NCBI GenBank assembly: GCA_900318195.1
Contig: ONJR01000119.1
Location: 1-56,885 of the forward strand
Direction of reading: 5' to 3'
DNA: 56,885 nt
DNA from: an uncultured Planctomycetota bacterium
GTDB taxonomy: Bacteria > Planctomycetota > Planctomycetia > Pirellulales > Thermoguttaceae
Below, piece after piece: positions 47,031 to 56,806 of this stretch. A program made the position numbers and the translations under genes. How positions within the stretch are numbered: position 1 is the stretch's first letter; each line of letters opens with the position of its first letter. The notes under the pieces were generated by a model. The model saw only the letters and a list, made by a program, of their open reading frames with translations. It was not told where the DNA came from and searched no databases.

Positions 47031-47504
47031 TTACAATTTCGCCTGATTCTTTGAAATTTGATCGCGTTCTATCTGCGCTATTTTATTTAATCGGCGTTCA
47101 TGTCGAGCCCCGTGCGAATATTCCGTCTTCAGCCACGCTTGAACAACGTCGTTGATCATCGTCTCTGTGAGCATATCGCCCGAAAGACAAAGCACGTTGA
47201 GATCGTTGTGACGACGACTCAATTCAACCGAAAATACGTCGACGACCGGCGCCGCGCGAACGCCGGGAAATTTATTGGCGACTATGCTCATGCCAATTCC
47301 CGTGCCGCAGATCAAAATACCGCGGTCAATCTGCTTTTCCGAAACTGCTTGGGCAACAGGCGCAGCAACGTCGGGATAATCGACCGGTTCGGTCGCCGAC
47401 GTCGGTCCAACGTCGATGACTTCGTGCCCAAGAGTCGTGACGAGACGTCCGAGATTCAGGCGAGTGTCTATACCATGGTGATCGCTACCTATCATTATTT
47501 TCAT
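47031..47504 (-). CDS. rpiB: Ribose-5-phosphate isomerase B
   Basis: A 157-residue RpiB/LacAB family enzyme that interconverts ribose-5- and ribulose-5-phosphate. MKIMIGSDHHG at the start and GILICGTGIGMSIVANKFPGVRAA, with the active-site cysteine, match. The ATG at 47504 has GAGGAG upstream; an eight-codon extension is not needed. It follows the hexomutase gene by 78 bases. Confidence 0.94.
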   Translation of the reverse strand: MKIMIGSDHHGIDTRLNLGRLVTTLGHEVIDVGPTSATEPVDYPDVAAPVAQAVSEKQIDRGILICGTGIGMSIVANKFPGVRAAPVVDVFSVELSRRHNDLNVLCLSGDMLTETMINDVVQAWLKTEYSHGARHERRLNKIAQIERDQISKNQAKL

Positions 47505-47582
47505 TATGAACTCCTCGTTCAAAAGCAAACTATGAGCTAGACGCTCTAACTTACTCTTCTCCCAATCGACGCGAGCGCGGAA

Positions 47583-48965
47583 TCACTGTTTCATGAGTGT
47601 TTCTACTTGATCGCAAAGCGCGTCGGCTTGCGCGCGCGTAGGCGCCTCGGCTATGACGCGCGCGATAGGTTCCGTATTGCTAGGACGCGCCAAAACCCAG
47701 GAGTCTGAAAAATCGACGCGTACGCCGTCGGACGTGTCAACCGCTTCGTCGGCAAATTCTGTCGATACAAGGTCTATTACTTTCTGAAAACCGCCAGAAG
47801 GTAGCGCAACCTTACGCTTGACTATCGAATAATTACGAATTCCATCGGCTATTTCAGAGAGACGAGCGCTATTGCGCGCCATCATTTCCAAAGCTTGCGC
47901 TATTCCGACGAAAGAATCACGGACATAGCCAACGCGAGGATCGATCGGTCCGCCGTTCCCTTCTCCACCGTAAATCGCTCGCTTACGCTTGAGCAGATCA
48001 ACAACGTTCGCCTCGCCGACGGGTGAACGAAAACACTCGCCGCCAAATTCATTCGCTATATCGAGCGACATTCGACTAGACGCACAATTAATGACAAGAT
48101 TGTATGGTCCGCGCTCGCCGGACGTCTGCGCCTTCTGTAAACGATTTTTACAGCATATCGCAGTCGTGTACTCTTCGCCTATATAACGACCGTTTTCGTC
48201 GATGAGCGCAAGACGATCGGCGTCGGGATCTTGACAGAAGACTACGTCGACTCCGAAATCGCGCGCGCGAGAGATTACAGGCTGTAAATTCTCCTCGGTC
48301 GGTTCGGGCGTATGCAAAAAATCGCCGTTCGCTTGATCGCCTAAAATAACGTATCGGCAGTTCAGAGCGTCGAGCAATATTCGTCCCAAAACGCTGCCTG
48401 CCCCGTTATTAGAATCAAGCGCGACGGAGAAGCGATGCGAACGTATCAAATCGACGTCGACCGTCTGTAGGATTAATTGAAGGTGCGCGCTTGTCGTGTC
48501 GGTCAATTTCACGCGTTCACCGAGCGAATCAACGTCAACATAGGGGGGCGTTAACTGACCTGAGCGAAGACCGTTGTAAAGCGCGAGAACCGCCTCGCCG
48601 TCAGACTTCGGAATCACGCGACCTTCCGACGAAAATAGCTTCATTCCATTGAACTGACGAGGATTGTGGCTCGCCGAGATCTGAATTCCTCCGGACGCGC
48701 CGAGTGTACGGACGAGCGCGCCAACAGTCGGCGTCGAAGCAACGCTTGCATCGTACACGCTACGACCGACTGAATTGAGCGACGCGGTAATCGCGTCGAC
48801 CAAGAGCGAACCAGAGCGACGACCGTCGTACGCTACGACAAAAGGTTTGTCAGAGTGCGTCGCCTGCGAAAACGCAAGCGCGTAACAAACTGCAACCTCG
48901 GGCGTGAGCGCGATTCCTATTTCACCGCGAAGACCCGAGACGCTAATTATCAAAGGACTCGACAT
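47583..48965 (-). CDS. glmM: Phosphoglucosamine mutase / phosphomannomutase (alpha-D-phosphohexomutase)
   Basis: A 460-residue phosphohexomutase with S99 in ISASHNP (phosphoserine), DPDADR (metal), GEGNGG (sugar) and RPSNTEP (phosphate) motifs. It shifts phosphate between positions 1 and 6 of a hexose or hexosamine; GlmM activity in UDP-GlcNAc supply is the best guess, though phosphomannomutase is possible. The ATG at 48965 gives MSSPLIIS, with a GTGGAT just upstream. It heads a run with rpiB and a nuclease, behind a promoter at 49047-49075. Confidence 0.87.
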   Translation of the reverse strand: MSSPLIISVSGLRGEIGIALTPEVAVCYALAFSQATHSDKPFVVAYDGRRSGSLLVDAITASLNSVGRSVYDASVASTPTVGALVRTLGASGGIQISASHNPRQFNGMKLFSSEGRVIPKSDGEAVLALYNGLRSGQLTPPYVDVDSLGERVKLTDTTSAHLQLILQTVDVDLIRSHRFSVALDSNNGAGSVLGRILLDALNCRYVILGDQANGDFLHTPEPTEENLQPVISRARDFGVDVVFCQDPDADRLALIDENGRYIGEEYTTAICCKNRLQKAQTSGERGPYNLVINCASSRMSLDIANEFGGECFRSPVGEANVVDLLKRKRAIYGGEGNGGPIDPRVGYVRDSFVGIAQALEMMARNSARLSEIADGIRNYSIVKRKVALPSGGFQKVIDLVSTEFADEAVDTSDGVRVDFSDSWVLARPSNTEPIARVIAEAPTRAQADALCDQVETLMKQ

Positions 48966-49046
48966 GATTTCATCCACTTTCCATGAACAGGCGCCCTATG
49001 CGGCGCTACGTCTTGACGCACGCGAAAACAACGCGCGAGTCGCCCT

Positions 49047-49075
49047 ATTGTAACCGATAATCCCGGGTTATTCAA
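49047..49075 (-). promoter_or_regulatory. Candidate promoter of the hexomutase-rpiB-nuclease operon
   Basis: On the minus strand TTGAAT (49070-49075) and TACAAT (49047-49052) are separated by 17 bp, about 80 bases before the hexomutase start. The rest of the roughly 390-base divergent intergenic region (48966-49357) is AT-rich and also holds a plus-strand promoter. Confidence 0.55.
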
Positions 49076-49216
49076 TATCTTTTATTAAATAAATTCCTCC
49101 CTTATAATTCGTTTTACTGATAGGATCATTACTCAGCGCCTAGGTTTTAATCAGGTAATATTTGGTGAATTTTGAACCTTTTCCAGGTAAAACGTCTTTT
49201 TTTCTACTCTGAACAA

Positions 49217-49244
49217 TTGAAAAACGCATCCTAGAGAGTATAAA
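49217..49244 (+). promoter_or_regulatory. Candidate promoter of the carbonic-anhydrase-like gene
   Basis: TTGAAA (49217-49222) and TATAAA (49239-49244) with a 16-bp spacer, about 110 bases before the start codon. Confidence 0.6.
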
Positions 49245-49357
49245 AATTAACCGTGGATCGTGTCCCGATCAAGTCTAGACGGTTAACTACTAAATGGAAA
49301 TAACGTCGGCGAAGCGAGGTGATCGCGTCGTCGTGAAGCAAGCGAAGGACGATAAGA

Positions 49358-51964
49358 ATGACAGAAAATAAGAGAATACGCGACGGAAGATCGATCTTCC
49401 ACGCTTGGCGCGCGCTTGGCGCCGCGCTCGTGTACGCTTATATCGTCGCGCCATGCGTTGTTCATGCACAGTATGACGACGGAACAGAATTGTACTTGGA
49501 CGATTCTTCCGCCGTTACAACCTTTGACCAAGCGGTCGCGCCTGCTTATTCCGCTGAGCTAGAGTTTTCGCCGGATGAAGCATATAGGCAGCTCGTAGCG
49601 GGAAACGCTCGATATCTGCGAGAAGACTCCGCCGATGCAAGAATACTGCCGAGGCGAACAGGCGACGCGGCAAAATTCCCGATTGCAACAGTCGTATACT
49701 CGTCGGATATGCCAACGCGACCGACTACGCTAACGCAAACGACAACGCAAGACCTCTTCCTGACAACAGCCGAATTCGGCGCTGTGGCGGCGCAAGATTT
49801 AACTGCCATCGAGTACGGACTCGTCAATCTTCAGACGCCGCTCTTGGTTGTCATGGGGCACTACCCAAGTCGTGCTGTCTCTGACATGATTCGGGAATAT
49901 GACAGACTACGATTGGCCGCGCAGGCGGAGTCCGCTAAGTTGGCGCAAGCGGGAGTTAGTACGTTGCCGCAACGAGAAGCGACCTCGCAAATGAAGCGAT
50001 ACAATCTGATCGGACCGGCTATCGCGCGCGCTAAGGAAGCTTATCCCGACCTTTCTGGATACGATTTGGCAAACGTTGTTTCTGAGGCGCTCGTATGGCA
50101 GTCCTTAGAAACCATACTCATGAAATCGACCGTCGCGCAGGATCTCGTACGCGCGGGGAGGCTTAACGTAATCGCCGCTATTGTCGACGACCAGACGGGT
50201 AAAATTTACTGGTTGGGCGCGCATCCCTTGCAAGACGAGTTCCTCAAACCCGCGCCGGACGGACTTGAAGCCCCGCAAGCAACAGACTCCATTTCGACGG
50301 AATCCGATTTCCCAGAAGCGCTCGACGACACGACAATTCAATCTTACGTTACGCAGTACGAGAGTAACCCGTATTATAACGAAGTCGTATACCAATATTA
50401 TACCGATCCAATCTACTACCAACCCAGCTGGGAACTCTTTAGCCGTCGAGCTTGGCGTTATCGACCTTGGTGCGGCGTATGGGTTACAAGATTTGCGCCA
50501 TGGCCATATTGGTACCCGTGGACCCCGCCAAGAAGGGCTTTTGACGGTTGGGGAGTTTGCTACTGGGATGGGGCGTTAAACTTCTATATTGGATACAACC
50601 GATACGCAGGCGCGCCTATTTATTATGACCCGCAATTCAGACCAATCGATCCCTACTGGGCCTCTGATTACTACTTTTTACTAGACAGACGCGTACATGA
50701 TCCTGTCTTCGACCTAATTGTCGCAGGAAGACGCGCTGAACTGCCGCCTCCGCCTCCGCCAGTGTTCAGACACGCGCCGGGTTATCATCCGGGCGTCGTG
50801 CGACCGGGGGTTGGAATCTCGTTGTCGTTAGGCGGAATTAAATTTGGGTTCGGCGCTAGTTCTCCGCGACCTGACGATCGACACGGTCCAGGCGGTCCGA
50901 TTGGACATGATTCACCGCGTCCCGACTGGCAAGCTGGACGACCTGGCAGCTCGATGCGACCTGGAGAATACCCGCGTCATGGAGATGTTAGAACTTTAGA
51001 GCCCGGGCGTTCGGGAGGCGCGCGACCGATAGATCCTATGCGTCCAGGAGGAGGCGTTAGACCTGTTGACCCCATACGACCAGGCGGAGTCAATCCCATT
51101 GATCCCGCACGTCGTGGCGGTGGCGTTAGACCGCCTACTCCAAACGTACCCGGAGCCAGTCGACCTGAATTTACGCCTGATGGAGGAAGGACTGGCGGTG
51201 GCGTTAGACCGCCTACTCCAAACGTACCCGGAACCGGTCGACCTAATTTTACGCCTGGCGCTGGAAGGTCTGGCGGCGTGCGTTCCAATCCGTCCTCGCA
51301 ACCGGGCGGCGCGGCTACAGGACAACCGGGAGGAATGCCAGGCGGAATGCGATCTGGTGGACGTCCAGCAATTGGCGCCAACTCGTTCCCTAACCCAGGG
51401 GATATGACGCCTGACGGAAAAGTCGTCGTTGAGACGCGTGAAAAAAACGGATCCGGCGGCGTTGTTCGTGAACCTATTGCCGGTGGCATGGCTGGCACAG
51501 TCAAATCAGATAAGGGTACGCAGGTCAGGGCGGCGCGACCCGATTTTGCATCCGTCATACGCGAAGGAGCAAATGCTCGCCATAATTTTCAACAACGCGT
51601 CATTGACGCGGCAACTTCGCAAAAGTCGCCGAGCGCGCGGATTACCCATGACCTAAGTGTTCAACCTAATCTGGGGGCGCGCGCTCATCCCGGAATGAAC
51701 GACCGATCAAATTTCGGCGCACGACCAAATGCAGACTTTGGAAATCGACCTAATCCAGGGACGCGCGCTAATTCCGGAATGAACGACCGACCAAATTTCG
51801 GCGCACGACATAATACAGACTTTGGGAATCGACCTAATCCGGGCGCGCGAATAGGAGGCGACCATGGGGTTGGAAATAGACCGGGCGAGAGACCTATCGG
51901 TGCAATGCGGGGAGACGGTTCAAAGGGGTCGCCGATGGGTGCGCATGGGGAAAGACCAAATTAG
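49358..51964 (+). CDS. Secreted beta-carbonic-anhydrase-like protein lacking zinc cysteines, with Trp/Tyr-rich and RPG-repeat tail
   Basis: An 868-residue exported protein with a signal-like N-terminus (about 15-37, ending VVHAQ). Residues about 70-300 follow the beta-carbonic anhydrase pattern: EAYRQLVAGNARYL, FPIATVVYSSD, DLTAIEYGLVNLQTPLLVVMGH. The zinc ligands are degenerate: S115 stands where the first cysteine (C-x-D-x-R) should be and S171 where the last (GHxxC) should be, while H168 remains. It is therefore probably not an active carbonic anhydrase. Next comes a Trp/Tyr/Pro-rich segment (about 330-450), then a long Gly/Pro/Arg/Asn-rich tail with repeats of 26 and 28 residues. GAAGGAC precedes the ATG. 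A cell-wall or matrix role is a guess. Confidence 0.75.
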   Translation: MTENKRIRDGRSIFHAWRALGAALVYAYIVAPCVVHAQYDDGTELYLDDSSAVTTFDQAVAPAYSAELEFSPDEAYRQLVAGNARYLREDSADARILPRRTGDAAKFPIATVVYSSDMPTRPTTLTQTTTQDLFLTTAEFGAVAAQDLTAIEYGLVNLQTPLLVVMGHYPSRAVSDMIREYDRLRLAAQAESAKLAQAGVSTLPQREATSQMKRYNLIGPAIARAKEAYPDLSGYDLANVVSEALVWQSLETILMKSTVAQDLVRAGRLNVIAAIVDDQTGKIYWLGAHPLQDEFLKPAPDGLEAPQATDSISTESDFPEALDDTTIQSYVTQYESNPYYNEVVYQYYTDPIYYQPSWELFSRRAWRYRPWCGVWVTRFAPWPYWYPWTPPRRAFDGWGVCYWDGALNFYIGYNRYAGAPIYYDPQFRPIDPYWASDYYFLLDRRVHDPVFDLIVAGRRAELPPPPPPVFRHAPGYHPGVVRPGVGISLSLGGIKFGFGASSPRPDDRHGPGGPIGHDSPRPDWQAGRPGSSMRPGEYPRHGDVRTLEPGRSGGARPIDPMRPGGGVRPVDPIRPGGVNPIDPARRGGGVRPPTPNVPGASRPEFTPDGGRTGGGVRPPTPNVPGTGRPNFTPGAGRSGGVRSNPSSQPGGAATGQPGGMPGGMRSGGRPAIGANSFPNPGDMTPDGKVVVETREKNGSGGVVREPIAGGMAGTVKSDKGTQVRAARPDFASVIREGANARHNFQQRVIDAATSQKSPSARITHDLSVQPNLGARAHPGMNDRSNFGARPNADFGNRPNPGTRANSGMNDRPNFGARHNTDFGNRPNPGARIGGDHGVGNRPGERPIGAMRGDGSKGSPMGAHGERPN
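51116..51232 (+). repeat. Direct repeat within the tail of the carbonic-anhydrase-like gene (78-base period)
   Basis: An identical 39-base unit starts at 51116 and again at 51194, encoding GGGVRPPTPNVPG. The sequence between is similar to what follows the second copy, so the underlying unit is 78 bases (26 residues). Confidence 0.85.
51694..51850 (+). repeat. Direct repeat within the tail of the carbonic-anhydrase-like gene (84-base period)
   Basis: Two near-identical units (starting about 51694 and 51778) encode GMNDR(S/P)NFGAR-N-DFGNRPNPG; the period is 84 bases (28 residues), with a few substitutions. Confidence 0.82.
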
Positions 51965-51990
51965 GAACAACGATTAAAAAGAGTGAAAGG

Positions 51991-52030
51991 GTCCGGAATA
52001 CTTTTGCAAGTGTTTCGGGCTTTTTCTTTT
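51991..52030 (+). terminator. Intrinsic terminator after the carbonic-anhydrase-like gene
   Basis: GTCCGGAATACTT pairs with AAGTGTTTCGGGC (some G-U) and is followed by a T-rich run (TTTTTCTTTT), 26 bases past the stop. Confidence 0.78.
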
Positions 52031-52164
52031 TATGCTATACGGAATATCTGGCGCGTTGCAAAGAAATCGATATAATGGCGCTAGCGCCGCTAGTGGTAGC
52101 GCTCAACGACCTTGACGTCGCGTGGACTTTAGACAAGAGCATCCTTTAACCAATACAACCCAAA

Positions 52165-55029
52165 ATGTCGAGATATAATCCTTCTGTTATCGAAGCCAAA
52201 TGGCGAAAATACTGGGAAGAGCACAAAACTTTTGCGGCGCCCAGGCTACCGTCCGATATGCCCAATAACCCCGAGGGCAAAAAGGCGTACGTTCTGGATA
52301 TGTTCCCCTACCCGAGCGCGCAAGGTCTTCATGTGGGGCATCCCGAGGGATACACGGCAACGGATATCTTCTGCCGCTTCATGCGCATGAACGGTTACGC
52401 TGTCATGCACCCAATGGGCTGGGACGCGTTTGGTCTGCCTGCAGAACAGCACGCCAAAAAGACCGGTATTCACCCTCGAATTACAACGGAAAAGAATATC
52501 GCGAACTTCCGTCGCCAGTTGCACGCGCTGGGTTTCAGCTACGACTGGGATCGAGAGGTCGCAACAACCGACGTCGATTATTTTCGGTGGACGCAACGAA
52601 TCTTTCTGATTCTGTTTAACGCATGGTACGATAAAGACCAGAAGAAAGCGAGGCATATCGATGAGTTGCCTATTCCTGACGACGTACGCGCGGAAGGCGA
52701 CGACGCTGTTAGGCGATATCTCGACGACCATCGACTCGCGTATCAAATTGAAGCGCCTGTAAACTGGTGTCCTGAACTTGGCACGGTGCTCGCAAACGAG
52801 GAGGTTGTCGGTGGCGTTAGCGAGCGCGGAGGATTCCCGGTCGTACGGATGCCGCTTCGACAGTGGATGCTTCGAATTACCGCGTACGCCGATCGCTTGG
52901 AAGAAGACCTTGCTGATCTCGATTGGTCTGACAGCGTCAAGGCTTTGCAACGTAATTGGATTGGTCGAAGCGTTGGCGCTGAGGTCGATTTCTACATTGG
53001 ACCGCAGGAGAAGTTCGAGGATTGGAAGACTGCGCGTGCTAACGCCACGTTTCCGCGTAAATCGGGCGATAACGCGTTACGCGTTTTTACCACTCGACCC
53101 GACACGTTATACGGAGCTTCTTATATGGTCATGGCTCCAGAGCATCCGTATGTCGAACGACTAACAACTGCCGAGCAAAAGAACGTCGTCGAAGAATACC
53201 GACGCCAAGCTTCCTTTAAATCGGATCTCGACCGTACCGATCTCGCTAAGGAAAAGACCGGCGTATTCACTGGGTCATATGCAATGAATCCTGTAAACGG
53301 CGCCAAGATTCCTATTTGGATTGCGGACTACGTGCTCGCAAGCTACGGCTCGGGCGCAATTATGGCGGTGCCGGCTCACGATACAAGGGACTTTGAGTTT
53401 GCGACCTTGTTTAACCTGCCGATTAAGCAGGTCGTAGCCCCGACCAAGGAATCGAACGCGTCCTCGGAAGAAGTGGCTTTAATGAAAACCGCCTTTACCG
53501 AAAAGGGCGTCGCCGTTAATAGTGGCGAATTCGACGGTATGGCAACAGAAGATTTCAAAGCGCTTATTACCGAACGACTCGAAAAAGCCGGTCTAGGACG
53601 CAAAACAGTAAACTACAAACTTCGAGACTGGCTCTTCAGTCGTCAGCATTTTTGGGGAGAGCCGTTCCCGCTACTGCGCGAACTCGACGAAGAAGGCAAA
53701 CCGAACGGCGTTGTTATTCCACTCGAGCCGTCCGAATTGCCGTTAGACCTACCGCAAGGAGTGGCTTTTGACGCGACGAAGCATTCGCCAGAACCGCCGC
53801 TGGAGAACGCGCCCGAGGAGTGGCTTTACGTTGAAAGAAACGGAAAGAAGTACAAGCGCGAAACAAACACGATGCCGCAGTGGGCGGGGTCATGCTGGTA
53901 TTATCTGAGATATCTCGATCCGAAGAATCAAGACAACTTCGTTGATCCTGAAATCGAGAAAGCATGGTCGCCCGTCGATCTATACGTTGGCGGCGCGGAA
54001 CACGCTGTTTTGCACCTGCTATACGCGAGATTCTGGCACAAGGTTCTCTACGATTTTGGTCTTGTTTCGCGACCAGAACCTTTCCAGCGCTTGGTTAATC
54101 AGGGCATGATTCTGGGCGAAATGGAATTCACTGGTTTCCAGAGTGAAGACGGCGCGTGGATTAGCGCGGCGGACGTAGACGTCGACAAGCAAGGTAAAGC
54201 GGTTCGAAAAAGCGACGGCGCGCCGGTCAACTCCGTCAAGCTTGCTCAAAAGGACGTCGGTAAGAGCGGAGAAAATTACACGCTTGCTGAGGAGCCGACT
54301 ATTATAGTACTTGGTAAATCCGAGAAAATGTCAAAGAGTCGCGGAAACGTCATTAATCCAGACGACGTTGTCGCGCAATACGGCGCCGATTCATTGCGAC
54401 TCTATGAAATGTTCATGGGACCGCTCGAAGCCGTCAAGCCGTGGAATCAAGACGGCGTTAACGGCGTCAGAAATTTCCTCGACCGCGTTTGGAGAATGAT
54501 TATTAGCCAAGAATTTGAGTCCGACGCGTTAAATGACGCTGTACAAGACGTCGAACCGAACGAAGAGCAGAATCGGATTCTCCATAAAACGATCAAAGCC
54601 GTTACCGAAGATATTCGCAATCTATCATATAATACCGCGATTGCGAGAATGATGGAATTCGCTAACTTCTTCAGTCGCGAGAGTATTCGACCGAAATCGA
54701 CTATGAAAACTTTCGTGCTACTGCTCTCGCCCTTTGCGCCTCATATTGCGGAGGAGCTGTGGAGTATGCTAGGAGCTAACCAAACGCTAGCGTACGAACC
54801 CTGGCCAAAATGGAGCGAAGACGCCATTAAGGAGAGCACGATTACAATTCCCGTTCAGATCAACGGTAAATTGCGCGCTCGCGTCGAAGTGCCGGCCGAC
54901 GCCGACGCGCAAACGATCGAAGACGCCGCTTTGGCGGAAAAGAAGATTGCCGAGTTGCTCGACGGAAAGACAATCGTTAAAAAGATTGTGGCGCCGGGAA
55001 AAATGGTGAACTTTGTCGTCAAGGGTTAG
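52165..55029 (+). CDS. leuS: Leucyl-tRNA synthetase
   Basis: A 954-residue class I synthetase that charges tRNA-Leu. H56-V-G-H59 (LHVGHPEGY) is the HIGH motif and KMSKS is at 721-725. The editing domain (about 230-430) and the C-terminal tRNA-binding part are present, so the chain is full length. The family start [13 protein letters not shown] fits well, but no Shine-Dalgarno precedes it. A TATAAT near 52071 is a possible -10 with no good -35. A terminator at 55057-55087 follows. Confidence 0.97.
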   Translation: MSRYNPSVIEAKWRKYWEEHKTFAAPRLPSDMPNNPEGKKAYVLDMFPYPSAQGLHVGHPEGYTATDIFCRFMRMNGYAVMHPMGWDAFGLPAEQHAKKTGIHPRITTEKNIANFRRQLHALGFSYDWDREVATTDVDYFRWTQRIFLILFNAWYDKDQKKARHIDELPIPDDVRAEGDDAVRRYLDDHRLAYQIEAPVNWCPELGTVLANEEVVGGVSERGGFPVVRMPLRQWMLRITAYADRLEEDLADLDWSDSVKALQRNWIGRSVGAEVDFYIGPQEKFEDWKTARANATFPRKSGDNALRVFTTRPDTLYGASYMVMAPEHPYVERLTTAEQKNVVEEYRRQASFKSDLDRTDLAKEKTGVFTGSYAMNPVNGAKIPIWIADYVLASYGSGAIMAVPAHDTRDFEFATLFNLPIKQVVAPTKESNASSEEVALMKTAFTEKGVAVNSGEFDGMATEDFKALITERLEKAGLGRKTVNYKLRDWLFSRQHFWGEPFPLLRELDEEGKPNGVVIPLEPSELPLDLPQGVAFDATKHSPEPPLENAPEEWLYVERNGKKYKRETNTMPQWAGSCWYYLRYLDPKNQDNFVDPEIEKAWSPVDLYVGGAEHAVLHLLYARFWHKVLYDFGLVSRPEPFQRLVNQGMILGEMEFTGFQSEDGAWISAADVDVDKQGKAVRKSDGAPVNSVKLAQKDVGKSGENYTLAEEPTIIVLGKSEKMSKSRGNVINPDDVVAQYGADSLRLYEMFMGPLEAVKPWNQDGVNGVRNFLDRVWRMIISQEFESDALNDAVQDVEPNEEQNRILHKTIKAVTEDIRNLSYNTAIARMMEFANFFSRESIRPKSTMKTFVLLLSPFAPHIAEELWSMLGANQTLAYEPWPKWSEDAIKESTITIPVQINGKLRARVEVPADADAQTIEDAALAEKKIAELLDGKTIVKKIVAPGKMVNFVVKG

Positions 55030-55056
55030 CATTTGAAAATTGTCGATACAAGATTC

Positions 55057-55087
55057 AAGCGGGTTGCAAGGATTTTGCGACCCGCTT
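55057..55087 (+). terminator. Probable terminator of leuS
   Basis: AAGCGGGT pairs with ACCCGCTT (with GCAA/TTGC inside), about 28 bases past the stop; the T-tract is short (TAGTTTAG). Confidence 0.6.
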
Positions 55088-55130
55088 AGTTTAGGTTGCA
55101 AAATGCGTACGATGATAACTCGACGCGAAT

Positions 55131-55150
55131 GGCGCCGCTTTAGTGGCGCC
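55131..55150 (+). other. GGCGCC hairpin just before a Shine-Dalgarno
   Basis: GGCGCC (55131-55136) pairs with GGCGCC (55145-55150) across an eight-base loop. AAAGGAG begins two bases later, so folding could affect translation of the following oxidoreductase. Confidence 0.4.
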
Positions 55151-55165
55151 GAAAGGAGACAATCG

Positions 55166-56524
55166 ATGAAATCCGATAAAACGAGCGCGATTTCGCGCCG
55201 ATCCTTCCTCAAAACACAAGCGGCGGGAGCGCTTTCCGCAGCGATGTTTTCGACCTTTACGCCGCTACAGACCTCATATGCGGCAGATTCGCCAAATGAA
55301 CGCTTCACAATAGGATTTATTGGCTGCGGAGGAATGGGCGGAGGCGACGCAGGCGACATGGCTCAGTTTGGCGACGTGGTCGCTCTTGCCGACGTCAACA
55401 TTGACAAAGCTGAAGCGTTCAAGAATAACAATCGCATAGTTGCTAACCCATCTCGCGCCTTCACGACTCAGGATTATCGCAAGGTTCTTGAACGCAACGA
55501 TATTGACGTCGTTGGAATTGCCACGCCGGATCACTGGCACGTTAAGATTGCGGTAGAAGCCTTACTCGCTGGAAAACACGTCTTCTGTCAGAAGCCGCTC
55601 ACGCTGACAATTGAGGAGAATCGCCTCATTCGCAAAGCGGTCAAACAAACAGGCAAAGTCTTTCAGGTGGGCTCGCAGCAACGTCTGGATAAAGGGCATT
55701 TCATGCAAGCGACCTTAATGGTTCGCAAGGGACTCCTCGGCGATATCAAGCGCGTTGTCGTTCAGTTGCCGTCCGGACCTATCGACGGTCCGTTCCCGGT
55801 TGCGCAGATTCCAAAGAATCTCGATTGGAATATGTTTCTTGGTCAGGCGCCCTTTACCGAATATCGCGAGCGGCGCGCTTCAGGTTCGTTCAGATATTTT
55901 CTCGATTATTCAGGAGGCGTGTTGACTGACTGGGGCGCGCACCATATTGATTGCGCTTTATGGGCTCTTGACCAGCTAGGCGAAGGACAAGGTCTAGTCG
56001 AAATCGACGGGCGCGAGGTGAAGCACGCTTCTGAACTAGACGAGCATGGCTATCCGAAGTTTGACGACCGATTTTGCACTGCCTCGAGTTTCAAAATTAA
56101 GACGAAGGTCGCTAATGGCGTTGAGCTAGAAATTATCGATAAAGGGACGGAAAACGGAATCCTATTTGAAGGAAGCAAAGGTCGTATTTTTGTCGATCGT
56201 GGTCGAATTACAGGCAAACCGATCGAGGAAGGACGGCAGAATAGTCTTACGGACGCCGACTACGTCGCTCTCAACAGAGGCAAACCGGTCGAGTGGCACA
56301 AAGCAAACTTCTTCAGATGTATTCGCGAGGGTGGCGAAGCAGCGTCTGAGCCGATTGAGCATACCTACGCTATGACCGCATGTCACCTCTGCGTTATCGC
56401 CGCAAGGTTGGGACGCGTGATTCGTTGGGATCCTAACAAAGAAGTGATTGTCGGCGACGAGGAAGCGAACGCGTTCCAGCATCGCGAACAGCGCAAGGGG
56501 TTTGAATTGCCTAAGCTCTCGTAG
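55166..56524 (+). CDS. Tat-exported Gfo/Idh/MocA family oxidoreductase, second copy in window
   Basis: A 452-residue protein. The ATG at 55166 has AAAGGAG seven bases upstream and gives MKSDKTSAISRRSFLKTQAAG, a twin-arginine signal; a frame extension upstream is unlikely. The Rossmann part opens FTIGFIGCGGMGGG, and FCQKPLTLT carries the lysine of the dinucleotide site. The C-terminal domain (about 190-430) is the substrate-binding half. It shares family and export type with the oxidoreductase at 37597-39063 but is divergent. Substrate unknown. Confidence 0.88.
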   Translation: MKSDKTSAISRRSFLKTQAAGALSAAMFSTFTPLQTSYAADSPNERFTIGFIGCGGMGGGDAGDMAQFGDVVALADVNIDKAEAFKNNNRIVANPSRAFTTQDYRKVLERNDIDVVGIATPDHWHVKIAVEALLAGKHVFCQKPLTLTIEENRLIRKAVKQTGKVFQVGSQQRLDKGHFMQATLMVRKGLLGDIKRVVVQLPSGPIDGPFPVAQIPKNLDWNMFLGQAPFTEYRERRASGSFRYFLDYSGGVLTDWGAHHIDCALWALDQLGEGQGLVEIDGREVKHASELDEHGYPKFDDRFCTASSFKIKTKVANGVELEIIDKGTENGILFEGSKGRIFVDRGRITGKPIEEGRQNSLTDADYVALNRGKPVEWHKANFFRCIREGGEAASEPIEHTYAMTACHLCVIAARLGRVIRWDPNKEVIVGDEEANAFQHREQRKGFELPKLS

Positions 56525-56563
56525 GCAAGTTTTGATAGGGACCGACTTCGTGCAATGGACTTT

Positions 56564-56600
56564 TGCGGAGAATTCACACGCGTGGCGAGAATTCTCCGCA
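56564..56600 (+). terminator. Hairpin, probable terminator of the oxidoreductase
   Basis: TGCGGAGAATTC pairs perfectly with GAATTCTCCGCA (12 bp) across 13 bases, about 40 bases past the stop; only a weak T-tract follows. Confidence 0.6.
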
Positions 56601-56765
56601 TTAATCGCGACTTCCTGACATACGGATGCGCCAAAGATGAACTTCAAAAGTTGAACGCGCAAGAAGCAGGGACGCTATTGACGCCCCTGCTCTCGTTAAT
56701 TTACGAGTCAAACGAGTGCGAGAGTGAGATGGGCAGTTTTTCTGCGTTTTTTTCAGGAATTGCTC

Positions 56766-56793
56766 TTGTCAAAACTCAGAGCCGCGTTATAAT
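56766..56793 (+). promoter_or_regulatory. Candidate promoter of tRNA-Ser
   Basis: TTGTCA (56766-56771) and TATAAT (56788-56793) with a 16-bp spacer lie just before the tRNA gene. Confidence 0.78.
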
Positions 56794-56806
56794 GTTCATA
56801 CCTTTT

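Noticed and set aside
50977..51558. 193-codon minus-strand Pro/Gly-rich open frame
   Set aside because: Lies entirely opposite the repeat tail of the carbonic-anhydrase-like gene; its proline richness is the complement of the Gly/Pro-coding repeats.
51116..51850. CRISPR-like array
   Set aside because: The repeats are in frame, code for a Gly/Pro/Arg-rich tail, number only two each and have related rather than unique spacers.
49358..51964. Functional carbonic anhydrase annotation
   Set aside because: Both zinc-binding cysteines are replaced by serine, so only a carbonic-anhydrase-like fold is claimed.
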